DNA from: a bacterium
Lineage (GTDB): Bacteria > Babelota > Babeliae > Babelales > Vermiphilaceae
Direction of reading: 5' to 3'
Assembly (NCBI GenBank): GCA_016699125.1
Contig: CP064961.1
Span: 930,001-994,000, forward strand
Length of the DNA: 64,000 nt
The position numbers and the translations under genes were made by a program. Positions within the stretch are counted from its first letter, which is position 1; each line of letters opens with the position of its first letter. Below the pieces are notes generated by a model. The model ran no database searches. It saw only the letters and a program-made list of their open reading frames with translations, and had not been told where the DNA came from. This document shows, one piece after another, positions 34,932-44,274 of this stretch.

Positions 34932-36656
34932 AAGAATTTTTTGATCAATGGGTGTTGGTGCATTCATCATCATATCAAAACCTTTTTGTGTTTTTGGAAA
35001 GGCGATCACTTCTCGAATTGACTGAGATTTGGTCATCATCATCAACAGACGATCAAGCCCTAATGCAATGCCACCATGCGGCGGAAAGCCATATTCCTGC
35101 GCTCGCAAGAGAAACCCGAACTTCTGTTCCATCTCTTCAGCTTTTAATCCAAGCATATCAAAAATCTCTTGCTGCTTTTGACGATCATGTATTCGAATGG
35201 AACCGCCACCAATTTCAACCCCATTCAACACAACATCATATGCTCGAGCTTTGATCTGTCCACGCTCCAGCTTTTCATAACCATCTTGTGGCGCAGTAAA
35301 CGGATGATGCATCGCATTCCAACGCTTGTCTTTTTCGTCATATTCCAGCAGTGGAAAATCGGTAACCCATAAGAAGTTAAACTCATCTTTGACAATCCCC
35401 AGCTGTTGCGCAAGCATCAATCTAATTTGGCCCAATAAGGTCCATGTTTTTTGGTATTCGCCTGCAATGATAAACAAGGTGCTGCCAGCCGTGAAATCTG
35501 GAATGACGTGCTGTACTTGTTTGACAAAATCAGCTGGTAAAAACTTTGAGACGGGAGAATCGACTGATCCATCGTCATTTACCTGTATCCACAACAGGCC
35601 TTTTGCACCAAGCTGCAATGCTTTATCGGTCCATCGATTCAACTCAGAATGGGTAAACGGATGCTGTGCAACATGCACAGCCCCTATTTTGCCGCCAGCT
35701 TTAAGCACAGCTTGCAGAAACTGGAGATCTAATGGTTGAAAGATGCTTTCGACATGCACAATCGGCAGCTCAAATCGCAGATCAGGTTTATCACAACCAT
35801 ATACATCGAATGCAACGTCATACGTCATGCGTTTAAATGGCGTCTGAATATCAACGTCCAAAACTTCTTTGAACATATTTTTCAACACACGCTCAATCAA
35901 CGATTGAATTTCATCCTCGCAAATGAACGACATCTCAATATCAAGTTGGGTAAACTCAGGCTGCCTGTCAGCTCGCAGATCTTCATCACGAAAACAGCGA
36001 GCAACTTGAAAATACTTTTCCATGCCACTGGCCATCAAAAGCTGTTTGTAAAGCTGTGGTGACTGTGGTAACACATAAAACGAGCCCTGATTTAACCTGC
36101 TTGGAACAATGAACTCTCGCGCACCTTCCGGTGTATTTTTGGTCAACATAGGCGTTTCGATCTCATAAAAACCTTCTTTTTGCAAAGACTGTCTTGCAAT
36201 AAAGATCGCTTTGTTGCGCATTGCAAACTTTGCATGCATTTCGGGCCTACGCAGATCAAGATATCGATATACAAGACGTGTCTCTTCATCAACATTGTGC
36301 GCCTCATCCAAAGAAAAGGGAGGCGTTTTTGACCGATTTAAAATAGAAACGGATTCAATTAACAGTTCCCATTTTCCCGTTGGAAGTTTAGTATTAATCG
36401 TTTCGACAGTTCTTTCGACAACGACACCTTCCACATGAATAACATATTCAGAACGAAGTTCATGTGCAATTGTATGACTATTTTTATTATGTGTCGGATC
36501 AAAAACAAGCTGCATAAAACCGGTTCTATCCCTCAGATCAACGAAAATGAGATTTCCATGATCACGTCTGCGGTGCACCCATCCAGCTAAACTAACTACT
36601 TTTTTCAGATGTAGCTGATCAATTTCTCCGCATCCTACACTTCTTTTAATAATCAT
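34890..36656 (-). CDS. aspS: Aspartyl-tRNA synthetase
   Basis: The 588-residue class II synthetase of bacterial type charges tRNA-Asp. It has an anticodon-binding OB domain ([23 protein letters not shown]), class II motif 2 ([20 protein letters not shown], read in parts), a GAD insertion domain (~285-410) and motif 3 ([13 protein letters not shown]). The length and insertion are those of the bacterial form. The start has AAGGTG before the ATG. Whether it also charges tRNA-Asn cannot be told from the window. Confidence 0.96.
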   Translation of the reverse strand: MIIKRSVGCGEIDQLHLKKVVSLAGWVHRRRDHGNLIFVDLRDRTGFMQLVFDPTHNKNSHTIAHELRSEYVIHVEGVVVERTVETINTKLPTGKWELLIESVSILNRSKTPPFSLDEAHNVDEETRLVYRYLDLRRPEMHAKFAMRNKAIFIARQSLQKEGFYEIETPMLTKNTPEGAREFIVPSRLNQGSFYVLPQSPQLYKQLLMASGMEKYFQVARCFRDEDLRADRQPEFTQLDIEMSFICEDEIQSLIERVLKNMFKEVLDVDIQTPFKRMTYDVAFDVYGCDKPDLRFELPIVHVESIFQPLDLQFLQAVLKAGGKIGAVHVAQHPFTHSELNRWTDKALQLGAKGLLWIQVNDDGSVDSPVSKFLPADFVKQVQHVIPDFTAGSTLFIIAGEYQKTWTLLGQIRLMLAQQLGIVKDEFNFLWVTDFPLLEYDEKDKRWNAMHHPFTAPQDGYEKLERGQIKARAYDVVLNGVEIGGGSIRIHDRQKQQEIFDMLGLKAEEMEQKFGFLLRAQEYGFPPHGGIALGLDRLLMMMTKSQSIREVIAFPKTQKGFDMMMNAPTPIDQKILSEYSIAVVHNRKA

Positions 36657-36684
36657 ACAATTAGCACCTTACATTACAGAGTAA

Positions 36685-38568
36685 TTAGAAAGTAAATTTA
36701 AGACCCATATTTAAAGTCAATGCAATATTATCATTCAAACCTTTTACCGCATCAGCAGTAAAACCTGTAACGTCTTGCTGGTCAGCCACATCTAACTGTT
36801 CTTGGTTTAAATATGCAGCGTCTTTGCGATCTGTATAAAATGATCCAGGAATGAATAAAGACCCTGTCGTGAAGAACTCTAGGTTTTCCAACATGCCATA
36901 ATGTACAAATAGATTGAGTTCAGTGCCCAAATATGGTCTTGCATTGCCCGTTGGATAATGTTGCCAAAACGAGATTATATTTGGTTGTACCTTGATTAAA
37001 TGATCATTATTAACTGGTTTCCACAAAACACTGGTTCCTAGCGCCATCAAATTTGAAAAACCAGAAACAGCCGCCGTTTGAAACTTATCTGGAGCTTCAT
37101 CAAATGTTGGTTTTGAAAATGGCCGCTTCATTTTTCCAGCTCCACCAAGCAGAAAGGCACTTTTTACCCGATCACCAGCATACAATTCTTGAATCCCAAC
37201 AAACCCACTATAATTACCATCAATAGGGTTAAAGTTTGGAAAATCATCACCGGACGCAATTGCTGCCATTCCACTGAATCTAACCGTTTTATTTGCAAAC
37301 CAGTAGGATGCATCTGCAATCGCCATATACCCATTAAAAATATTCACATATGGATCTCTGAATCTATTTGTTCCATTAAAAACTGAGCTTTGGCTTGTTA
37401 GCCCATCCGCAACCCCAGTAATTTCTAACCCATTTTGCTTGACGCTTCTGAATGCCTGATCAACTGCTTTTTGGGTTGCACTACCGGTCACATACACCAA
37501 TCTTTGTGAAGTATCAGCTGTGGGCGTTCCCGCAAACACATGACTATTTACTGCCGTAGGCACTCCATCACGTGACTCGAAAATTATCGCATTACGATCC
37601 CACCCTTTCACCTGCTGTTGACCAAGGTTAATTGCACAATCAAACCCAAATTCAAATTCATTAAAATTCATTTCAGATGCAAAACCGATTGTTCCAAGCA
37701 GCATCTTTGCATCAGCAGGATACTCGACATTTTGTTCCGGTTCATGTGTCACAAGCCAATAAGGCTGCAATTCAAGTTTGTTCGCCTGAATATCTTCAAA
37801 AACTCGCCATTTTAAAGCTCCGGAAACAAGAAAATGAACACTGCCAAATCCACGAGCAGGTGTTTGCAATCTCCCATATTCCTGTCCAAGTATTTTAGCA
37901 TTTATATCAGACAGGGAACCCGCCTTATTTTGAAGCAACGCAACATAAAATTCGTGATTTAACTTATTTTGTATCAACTCATCAGAAATCAATAGTCCAT
38001 AAGCAAATCGATCAACTGCTGAATCACTATAAAATCCAAGAGATTCAGAACCAACAGCAAAAGCATCACCTAACGCTATTCCTCTGCCCAGCTGATATGA
38101 AAACGAACCAAACTTAACTGTATGCAAAAGCTCGACTGGGATAGCGGCTACTTTTGAAAGATCAATTTCTGCGTAAAGTTCACGAAGCCAAAAAATATTG
38201 CGGGGCAATGCATGCGTATGTTCCCCGACAACAACTTCGTTCATTTTAAAAGTAGAACTGGTAGTTTTTGCAATACCATCTTCTGAGCCCCAAGGCGATT
38301 TATTTCTTACCGTACCTTTAAAAGTTATTCCGCTATTTTTGTATGTACCACTTACATCCAGAGTATGTCGTGCAAAAAAGTTCGTATCACCCTTGTTAAA
38401 AGTACTAAACTTATCACCAAAAAAACTTTCAGGTTTATACGTTCCTGAAATCACAATGTTATTCTTTTTTTCCTCTTTTAATAATTTAACAGGTTGTTCA
38501 GCAAACGTATGCATAAAACAAGCTGCTACCAACAAAGCATAGGTTGATTTTAATAAAAGGTAATTCAT
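36685..38568 (-). CDS. Outer-membrane beta-barrel porin-like protein
   Basis: The 627-residue protein has a signal peptide (LKSTYALLVAACFMHTFAEQ), repeated amphipathic strands and a C-terminal strand ending in Phe (GLKFTF), the classic outer-membrane assembly signal. Features such as FSTFNKGDTNFFARHTLDVSG at the front and FWQHYPTGNARPYLGTEL near the end fit a large substrate or capsule-type porin, but no subfamily is certain. ATG 38568 has GGAG 6 nt upstream; the longer TTG frame is rejected. It lies 28 nt upstream of aspS and divergent from nfo. Confidence 0.65.
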   Translation of the reverse strand: MNYLLLKSTYALLVAACFMHTFAEQPVKLLKEEKKNNIVISGTYKPESFFGDKFSTFNKGDTNFFARHTLDVSGTYKNSGITFKGTVRNKSPWGSEDGIAKTTSSTFKMNEVVVGEHTHALPRNIFWLRELYAEIDLSKVAAIPVELLHTVKFGSFSYQLGRGIALGDAFAVGSESLGFYSDSAVDRFAYGLLISDELIQNKLNHEFYVALLQNKAGSLSDINAKILGQEYGRLQTPARGFGSVHFLVSGALKWRVFEDIQANKLELQPYWLVTHEPEQNVEYPADAKMLLGTIGFASEMNFNEFEFGFDCAINLGQQQVKGWDRNAIIFESRDGVPTAVNSHVFAGTPTADTSQRLVYVTGSATQKAVDQAFRSVKQNGLEITGVADGLTSQSSVFNGTNRFRDPYVNIFNGYMAIADASYWFANKTVRFSGMAAIASGDDFPNFNPIDGNYSGFVGIQELYAGDRVKSAFLLGGAGKMKRPFSKPTFDEAPDKFQTAAVSGFSNLMALGTSVLWKPVNNDHLIKVQPNIISFWQHYPTGNARPYLGTELNLFVHYGMLENLEFFTTGSLFIPGSFYTDRKDAAYLNQEQLDVADQQDVTGFTADAVKGLNDNIALTLNMGLKFTF

Positions 38569-38719
38569 GTTATTCTCCAATACGATACGTTTACCAAACT
38601 ATACATGTCCAATTTTAAAACACAAAGTGTTCACATGATTTTTGCATGCACACGATCAAAAGAACATTACTGATCATGATAGTTCTTTTTCATTATTTGT
38701 CAAAATAAGAGGATCTCCA

Positions 38720-39601
38720 GTGGAAACTAAAAAACTTCAACGCCTATGTTTAGGCGCTCATATGTCAATTAAAAATGGCTTTTGGCAGGCAGTCAAAGAC
38801 GGAGCTTCAATTGAATGCCAATCAATTCAGTTTTTCAGTAAAAGCAATCGCCAATGGTATGCAAAAAAAATTACACAAGATGAAGTTACAGACTTTCAAA
38901 ATGGGTTAAAAGGAACTAAAATAACACTACAATCAATAATGGTGCACGCTTCATATCTGATTAACATAGCATCATCAAATCAAGAGGTATTCGCAAAATC
39001 TAAAAAAGCACTTTTGATAGAAATTGAACGGTGCGCTCAGTTAGGTGTCCCTTTTTTGGTGCTCCACCCCGGCTCAAGACTCGATTTTTCCATCAAACAA
39101 GCCATTGAACAGGCAAGCAACTGCCTCGATGAAGTTATTTACGAAAGCAACGCTCCGGTTACCATTTTAATTGAAAATATGGCGGGGCAAGGAAGTAGTA
39201 TCGGATCAACATTTGAAGAACTAGGCATGCTATTTAATCTTCTCTCTCAAACAAGCAAACAAAAACTTGGCTTTTGTATTGATACCTGCCACTTATTTGC
39301 AGCAGGAACCGATTATCACACAACAGATGCCTATGAAAATTTATGGAAGACGGTAATGCAACATATTCCACTTGACCATATCAAGGCTTTTCATATCAAT
39401 GATTCAAAAACAAAGTGTGGATCACACGTTGACCGTCATGAACATATAGGCCACGGGCTCATTCCTCTTCGCTCTTTTCAACTGTTACTTCAAGACAAAC
39501 GATTCTGGCACATACCAAAAATTCTTGAAACTCCCTATGCTTCACTTGACGATCATAAAAAAAATATATCTATCTTAGTACAACTTGCTTCAAAAACATA
39601 A
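38720..39601 (+). CDS. nfo: Endonuclease IV (AP endonuclease)
   Basis: The 293-residue zinc-dependent apurinic/apyrimidinic endonuclease of base-excision repair has a TIM-barrel with family signatures: LGAHMSIKNGFWQAV, LVLHPGS, ILIENMAGQG, GFCIDTCHLFAAG, KAFHINDSK, and DRHEHIGHGLIP with zinc-ligand His. The GTG at 38720, with AGAGGA 6 nt upstream, starts about ten residues before LGAHMS as in homologues, so the 26-codon longer frame is rejected. A strong terminator follows. Confidence 0.95.
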   Translation: METKKLQRLCLGAHMSIKNGFWQAVKDGASIECQSIQFFSKSNRQWYAKKITQDEVTDFQNGLKGTKITLQSIMVHASYLINIASSNQEVFAKSKKALLIEIERCAQLGVPFLVLHPGSRLDFSIKQAIEQASNCLDEVIYESNAPVTILIENMAGQGSSIGSTFEELGMLFNLLSQTSKQKLGFCIDTCHLFAAGTDYHTTDAYENLWKTVMQHIPLDHIKAFHINDSKTKCGSHVDRHEHIGHGLIPLRSFQLLLQDKRFWHIPKILETPYASLDDHKKNISILVQLASKT

Positions 39602-39605
39602 AAAA

Positions 39606-39633
39606 AGACGGGCATGAACAGTGCCCGTCTTTT
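39606..39633 (+). terminator. Terminator after nfo
   Basis: A perfect 9 bp GC-rich stem (AGACGGGCA / TGCCCGTCT) with a 7 nt loop is followed by TTT. It begins 5 nt after the stop codon. Confidence 0.85.
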
Positions 39634-39954
39634 AAAGCAGCGCTTCTTCGTATGTTGTACTTCCAACCATCAAGGAATTGAAGTCCTGAATAAGCTACTT
39701 CAAGTCTCACTCTTTTTTTTAATTATAACAAATATTTTTGTGTTGCAATACCTCAGGCAACAATTTATCCTTTATATCCAACCATTTTTTTGCAACACTT
39801 ATTGTTTTTAAGAAAAATAATTGAAAAGCAACATCATTTTTCTTATTACTTGATTTATCTAAAAATAAAACTACAATTAATAATTTCAGAATACAACTAA
39901 TTATTTTTTGTTTAATTAGTTGTATTACAAATTAAACTTAGATTTTAGCGCCCT
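39634..39954. other. Non-coding AT-rich gap with a perfect 14 bp inverted repeat
   Basis: I see no convincing gene in this ~320 bp stretch. A weak hairpin (TGAAGT / ACTTCA) followed by nine T near 39711-39720 could be a second terminator or the end of a small RNA. At 39890-39926 lies a perfect 14 bp inverted repeat (AATACAACTAATTA with a 9 nt T-rich spacer), about 30 bp before the degraded island copy. It may be a recombination end, a transposon remnant or a terminator. Confidence 0.5.
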
Positions 39955-40430
39955 ATGTCTTTTAAAACCGCCATCGCTTTGCGCTTTTGATTTAATGAAA
40001 CAATCAAGCTGTTTTGACAATGTTATCTGTATAGAAACAAAATTGTTTGGTTATACCATCTGAAATACGTAGAAAACGTATGCGGAGTTGAATTAAAGCA
40101 TCATTAAGAATAGTCACCAGTAGAACTGAAAAGAATATAGACCGAATAACAAATCCACATAAGGAATGTTTATCCTATGATTCTTTTGCGCAATTTTGAA
40201 AAATACCACCAAGGCAAGGCATTACCGGTATTTGCTTGATGAATTATTGCTGCAAATACATCCCAAACACATGGATTCTGTATTGACCCAGTTATTCTTT
40301 GTAATTTTTCAAAAAGGTCATCTGGATTCTGTGTTTTCAGTTGCTCTATTGAATGAATGCCAAGAAGCTCAAGATCATGCAAAACGGCTTTGCCAACATT
40401 TTTAAGTGACAATAACTCTTTACTCTTCAT
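39955..40430. repeat. Long repeat, copy 2 (degraded island copy)
   Basis: This is the counterpart of 13595-14063, with point differences throughout. It begins at the same ATPase break point (TTTTAAAACCGCC) but the ATPase body is gone on its left side. It contains the second Cdd1-like gene. It is followed directly by scars of two other island genes. Confidence 0.85.
40170..40430 (-). CDS. Helix-hairpin-helix protein, Cdd1 family (second copy)
   Basis: The 86-residue protein is almost the same as the 13809-14063 product: LSLKNVGKAVLHDLELLG, NPCVWDVFAAI and ALPWWYFSK, with a slightly different C-terminus (RKRIIG). The reading frame has stayed open despite many silent and some coding changes, so it may still be expressed. 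DNA or RNA binding is likely from the helix-hairpin-helix family; the biological role is unknown. Confidence 0.65.
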   Translation of the reverse strand: MKSKELLSLKNVGKAVLHDLELLGIHSIEQLKTQNPDDLFEKLQRITGSIQNPCVWDVFAAIIHQANTGNALPWWYFSKLRKRIIG

Positions 40431-40454
40431 ATTTTTTTACCTTTTAATGCAACC

Positions 40455-40497
40455 CTTTAATCGCCTGCAGTTCCTTTAAAAACTGAGCCACGTCACT
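40455..40497 (-). pseudogene. Scar of the APH-family kinase gene
   Basis: About 43 bp (CCTTTAATCGCCTGCAG ... CTGAGCCACGTCA) match the interior of the 18084-18965 kinase gene near 18550-18600 with a few changes. Sequence on both sides comes from other island genes, showing deletions on each side. Confidence 0.75.
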
Positions 40498-40499
40498 AG

Positions 40500-40995
40500 A
40501 ATTTCAGATCCTTACATGAGGTTTTATCTTAAAGTTATTGAACCACATTCAAATATCATCGCAGAAGGTGGATTTGATCAAGTACCACTATCAACCATAG
40601 TTGGTTTTGAAACACATCTAGGCCTACAACTTGAGACATTATTACTTCAAAATCGCCAGTTATTGATTGAAAAACTAGGTATTTCATCTGTCGATATTGT
40701 ACGCAGCGGACCGTACAGACAAACAAAAACAACTACTCAGCAAGGTTGCCAAATCGATTATCTAATACAAACAAAAACCAACGGCTTATTTATTTGTGAA
40801 TTTAAATTCAAAAGACGTGAAATTGGCATCGATATCATTACCGAAATGCAGGAAAAAATAGCAAGACTAAAAGCGCCAAAAGAATTCGCAAAGGTAGCCG
40901 TATTATTCCATGTAAGCGGTGTAGTTACTACCGTTGCAACAAGCTCCTATTTTTATCGCATCATTAATATTGTAGATTTTTTAGAAAATCATTAA
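40500..40995 (+). pseudogene. DUF234 ATPase, 3' fragment
   Basis: This matches the last ~165 codons of the 19194-20645 ATPase, from SDPYMRFYLKVIEPH to the stop, with few substitutions and no frameshift. The P-loop and winged-helix parts are absent. An ATG at 40516 could start a 159-residue protein comprising only the DUF234 nuclease-like domain, but no ribosome site is apparent. It forms the right end of the deleted island copy. Confidence 0.8.
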
Positions 40996-41098
40996 ATGTC
41001 CTATCCAGTTACTTTTTTTAGAAACGCAGTATCAGGTTTTTCAAGAGCTTCGTACACGTATGCTTCTATTTGTGTCAACATCCATAAACTCAAATCTT

Positions 41099-41587
41099 TT
41101 AGTGTGCAGATCCCAACTTTTTATCCTGCTCATCTCCTGTCAGTACATGAGTAAGCTCATCTGTCGAGACAATTTTATTATTCATAATTTTATGGAATGC
41201 AATAACTTTAATCTCCACTTTCGTACCATCTTTTTTACTTGCTTTAGCCCTGTGGACAGTACATACGGTGTTTTGATCTGCAACAATGTCATCATAGATT
41301 ATCTCTACCTTTGAAGCCAATACAGACTTTAAATATTTCACATGGCTTAACAGATCATCATAATTTAACACTTTACCATCTGAATATTGTTTATATGATA
41401 CATCATGATATTTCGCTACAGCCTCTTCTAGATAAGGTGCATTAAAAATATCAAAAGATTTTTTTACTAACTCAATATTACTTTCAATCCTTTTATTTTT
41501 TAAAAACAACGATATCGAATAAGAAATTGCCAAAAGAAAACAAAGTACCATAAGCGAATATACATTTACCTGTCTCAAAAAATTCAT
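41099..41587 (-). CDS. Membrane-anchored NTF2/SnoaL-like domain protein
   Basis: The 162-residue protein has an N-terminal membrane segment (YSLMVLCFLLAISYSISLFL). A ~120-residue domain follows, with the helix then curved-sheet pattern of NTF2-like folds: LEEAVAKYHDVSYKQYSDG, NYDDLLSHVKYLKS, TVCTVHRAKA, VEIKVIAFHKI. The ligand or partner is unknown. It lies 50 nt downstream of tRNA-Ser(UGA). Confidence 0.55.
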   Translation of the reverse strand: MNFLRQVNVYSLMVLCFLLAISYSISLFLKNKRIESNIELVKKSFDIFNAPYLEEAVAKYHDVSYKQYSDGKVLNYDDLLSHVKYLKSVLASKVEIIYDDIVADQNTVCTVHRAKASKKDGTKVEIKVIAFHKIMNNKIVSTDELTHVLTGDEQDKKLGSAH

Positions 41588-41636
41588 TTATGAAATCCTT
41601 AAAAAATACTTTAATAGCCAAAATGATTGTAGAAGC

Positions 41637-41728
41637 TGGAGGAGAGAGGGGGATTCGAACCCCCGATTTCCATCGCTGGAAATAACGGTTTTCAAGACCG
41701 CCGCATTCAACCACTCTGCCATCTCTCC
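41637..41728 (-). tRNA. tRNA-Ser (anticodon UGA)
   Basis: A full cloverleaf of class II type has acceptor GGAGAGA/TCTCTCC, anticodon loop TTGAAAA, a long variable arm and T arm GGGGGTTCGAATCCCCC. CCA is encoded (41637-41639). The discriminator base reads U rather than the G usual for bacterial tRNA-Ser. Confidence 0.93.
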
Positions 41729-41733
41729 GCATG

Positions 41734-41810
41734 TGGTGCGCCTGAAAGGAGTCGAACCTTTAGCCTTCAGATCCGTAGTCTGACGCTCTATCCAATTGAG
41801 CTACAGGCGC
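41734..41810 (-). tRNA. tRNA-Arg (anticodon ACG)
   Basis: The cloverleaf has acceptor GCGCCTG/CAGGCGC, anticodon loop CTACGGA, T arm with GGTTCGACTCC, discriminator A and encoded CCA. The A34 would be edited to inosine by TadA. It is 5 nt from tRNA-Ser(UGA). Confidence 0.95.
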
Positions 41811-41825
41811 ATAATTTCAATGAAA

Positions 41826-41916
41826 TGGTGGAGAGAGAGGGATTCGAACCCTCGCGCCCAGTTTCCTAGACTCTTGCTTAGCAGGCAAGCGCTTTAAGCC
41901 ACTCAGCCATCTCTCC
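41826..41916 (-). tRNA. tRNA-Ser (anticodon GCU)
   Basis: A class II cloverleaf has acceptor GGAGAGA/TCTCTCC, anticodon loop CTGCTAA, a long variable arm, T arm GAGGGTTCGAATCCCTC and encoded CCA. It is the first gene of a three-tRNA cluster. The discriminator reads A. Confidence 0.95.
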
Positions 41917-41947
41917 GAAAAAGACATTTTAAATAGTTTGCAAGATA

Positions 41948-41975
41948 ATAATACCTGATACAGTGTTTTTTGCAA
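41948..41975 (-). promoter_or_regulatory. Probable promoter of the tRNA cluster
   Basis: On the minus strand TTGCAA (41975-41970) and TATTAT (41953-41948) are spaced by 16 nt. They sit about 32 nt upstream of the first tRNA. Confidence 0.5.
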
Positions 41976-42053
41976 ATAAATCTCACAAGCCCAAAAAATA
42001 CCCACAAACCAACCTCACATTCTCAGGCTACGATTATTTGTTGCTCAATTTTA

Positions 42054-43130
42054 TCATTGAAATATGTTTTGTAAAAACCACTCCTTTACCGCCTGCTCGG
42101 GACGATCAAGCTCAACTTTTATAGTTGGTTTATATCGCTCTCGGTTTTTCCTTTTTCGATTCTTGTAAACCTTTATTGGCAAAAACAACGCTCCCGTTTT
42201 GCTTGGCAAAATCTCTTTTCGACATTCCATATACACAGTATCATAGCCCGTTTCTGAACCGATCAATGTACATGAGCTTGCTGACGTAATCCGATCTAAA
42301 AAATCTAATGTTGCACTGGCGCAGTTCTGATCAATTAATACAATGATTTGCGCGCTACATTGGCATTCAGCTGGAGTAATATCTTCAGAATATTCATCTT
42401 TTAGATATGCATCATAAAAGATATGATCCTTGCTAAGCGCATCATCCATTCCTTTCTGTATTTTTAATACATTTTTATATTCAGTTGAATGTACTCCAAA
42501 TGCCTTTTCAATCAACGGAAGGACAGATCGAATATAATTGCAGTTTGCTTTACTTGCACGCCATCGAGCGTAGGTACTTTTTTCATATTCATAGGTTTTT
42601 GCTTGTATATAATCTTTACCAAATAATGCCTGACAGATCTTTTGACCCCAAAACGAACTTCCTCCACCATTGCCGCGAATATCGAAAATAATATACCGGT
42701 TATCACGCATCGAAGGTAATACTTGTATGAGGTTTTCCATGCCGTTTTTTTGTGCTCCATCAAGATCAAAAGTTGGAATGGCAATATATACCGTTTTTAA
42801 GTCGTCCCATTGCTTAAAAAAGATACTCCTTGAAACCGGTACAAGATTGTCAATTTTTTTGTTAGACTGATACGCAACCCTAAAATGGGGATCTTCAAAT
42901 GAACTCATAAAATTTTTAATGGTTGCTTGTTGTTCTTTATGATTAATCAGATCTACTGCTGCAGTCACATATGCCCTGATTAACCGCTTTGAAAACTCAG
43001 GATCTTCTGTATTGTATATTCCTGGATGATTTTCGACAGTTACTTGAAAAATAAAGTTAAGATCAACAAGGCATTCGCATAAAGCACTTAAATGAATAGC
43101 AATTGTCATGAGACTAAAGCTTATTTTCAT
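42054..43130 (-). CDS. Exported S41-family peptidase (C-terminal processing peptidase-like)
   Basis: The 358-residue protein has a hydrophobic N-terminus (FSLMTIAIHLSALC). S41 landmarks are the DPHFRVAY region, FDIRGNGGGSSFWGQ, and the catalytic-Ser element IDQNCASATLDFLD, followed by GSETGYDTV. There is no recognisable PDZ domain. Its ATG (43130) lies inside the end of the upstream gene (stop at 43114), so the two are translationally coupled. It is the last gene of a three-gene operon with two secreted membrane-anchored paralogues, which could be its substrates; that is inference. Confidence 0.7.
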   Translation of the reverse strand: MKISFSLMTIAIHLSALCECLVDLNFIFQVTVENHPGIYNTEDPEFSKRLIRAYVTAAVDLINHKEQQATIKNFMSSFEDPHFRVAYQSNKKIDNLVPVSRSIFFKQWDDLKTVYIAIPTFDLDGAQKNGMENLIQVLPSMRDNRYIIFDIRGNGGGSSFWGQKICQALFGKDYIQAKTYEYEKSTYARWRASKANCNYIRSVLPLIEKAFGVHSTEYKNVLKIQKGMDDALSKDHIFYDAYLKDEYSEDITPAECQCSAQIIVLIDQNCASATLDFLDRITSASSCTLIGSETGYDTVYMECRKEILPSKTGALFLPIKVYKNRKRKNRERYKPTIKVELDRPEQAVKEWFLQNIFQ

Positions 43131-44274
43131 TCATTACGCTCTCTTTCATTCCACATTTTTTTTCATTCTTTTTCTTACGCGTCATCAAGCTATGAATTTT
43201 ATACACAGCAAGACAGACTGTGCCTGCCACTTCACTGATTAATGTACCTTTGAATACGTGTGAATAGGTTAAAAGACCAAAAACTGTTTGATTTGCCCGG
43301 CCGCCCAAAACTGATCTGCTGATCGATTCCAGGAATGAGATTTTTTCAGGCGCAGGTTTTAATGCTTGATCTTTTTGGCCAGGATATGAACCATTCTTTT
43401 TTTGGTCAGGTGGAAGGATAGCACCTAAAAGTTCCTTTTGACCTGAAGTAAGTTCAGTTTTATTTTTTTGCTTGGTTGTTATTACCTCTTGATTGGCACT
43501 TATGACTTTTGAATGTAGCTGCATTATGTTCTTAGGATCACTATGTATCCGATCAGTGAAACCACGATCTAGGCCATACCTAAGTCCCGCTTTTTTTGCG
43601 ACTATTTTTTCGTATCTTATACAGTCCTTAATATTTAGCGTGGCTTGGCTTGCTTCTTCAAACTCTTTTTTTAGGATTTTCTCATATTCTACCGGATCTT
43701 TTATCCAGGCCTTTTCCTTATCAATTTTTTGGCCAAGTGAGTCATAAAAATAGCCTATTATCGTTTTTTCATTTATTTTGATTTTTCTTTCAAATTTTCT
43801 TTCAAATTGTCTGGTTAAAAAATCAAACTCTGCAAGAAGTTTAAACGAGTTGTTATCAAAGTCGTGATGGAGAGTGACAATATTTTGATAAGTTTCATTG
43901 TCATTACATATTGTTTGAGAGATTTTTAGTCCTTCTTTTGCCAGATACAATCTGCAAAGGCTCCAACGCGGGTCATCTTCAAGTCCACGTTGATTCTGAG
44001 CATTAAAAAGCAATGGTTTGTAGTGAGTATAAAAATTGCTTGCAATATGATCCAGTTTTTCTTTTATGAGTGCTGTTAATTCTTCTATTGATAATTGATT
44101 GATAGCTGCTTTATTGAGTTGTTTTTCGTGATATAAGTCAGAAGCAAGATCGCGTGTATTAGGAAGGCAATCAGTCGTGGCATGGTCGGCGTAAAAGAAG
44201 TCTGCGTTGATTTGCAAGAAGTGCAAACTACATAAAACTCCGACAAAAAGAACGACTTTTCTACTATTTTTCAT
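43114..44274 (-). CDS. Secreted membrane-anchored protein, paralogue B
   Basis: The protein is about 386 residues with a signal peptide (KVVLFVGVLCSLHFLQINA). Its long helical body includes QRGLEDDPRWSLCRLYLAKEG, matched by QRDLEDDMRWRLFRT-like sequence in paralogue A. A C-terminal module contains SISRSVLGGRANQTVFGLL, then a membrane segment (TLISEVAGTVCLAVYKI), then a basic tail (TRKKKNEKKC). Predicted topology: body outside, short basic tail inside. ATG 44274 overlaps the stop of the upstream paralogue. No family is recognised. Confidence 0.5.
   Translation of the reverse strand: MKNSRKVVLFVGVLCSLHFLQINADFFYADHATTDCLPNTRDLASDLYHEKQLNKAAINQLSIEELTALIKEKLDHIASNFYTHYKPLLFNAQNQRGLEDDPRWSLCRLYLAKEGLKISQTICNDNETYQNIVTLHHDFDNNSFKLLAEFDFLTRQFERKFERKIKINEKTIIGYFYDSLGQKIDKEKAWIKDPVEYEKILKKEFEEASQATLNIKDCIRYEKIVAKKAGLRYGLDRGFTDRIHSDPKNIMQLHSKVISANQEVITTKQKNKTELTSGQKELLGAILPPDQKKNGSYPGQKDQALKPAPEKISFLESISRSVLGGRANQTVFGLLTYSHVFKGTLISEVAGTVCLAVYKIHSLMTRKKKNEKKCGMKESVMNENKL

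Noticed and set aside
39640..39720. Possible structured small RNA between nfo and the degraded island
   Set aside because: Only one weak 6 bp stem before a T-run is visible. No known RNA consensus is recognised, so it is mentioned only as part of the gap.
39614..39811. 65-codon plus-strand frame after nfo
   Set aside because: It starts inside the terminator hairpin and has no ribosome site and no coherent protein features.
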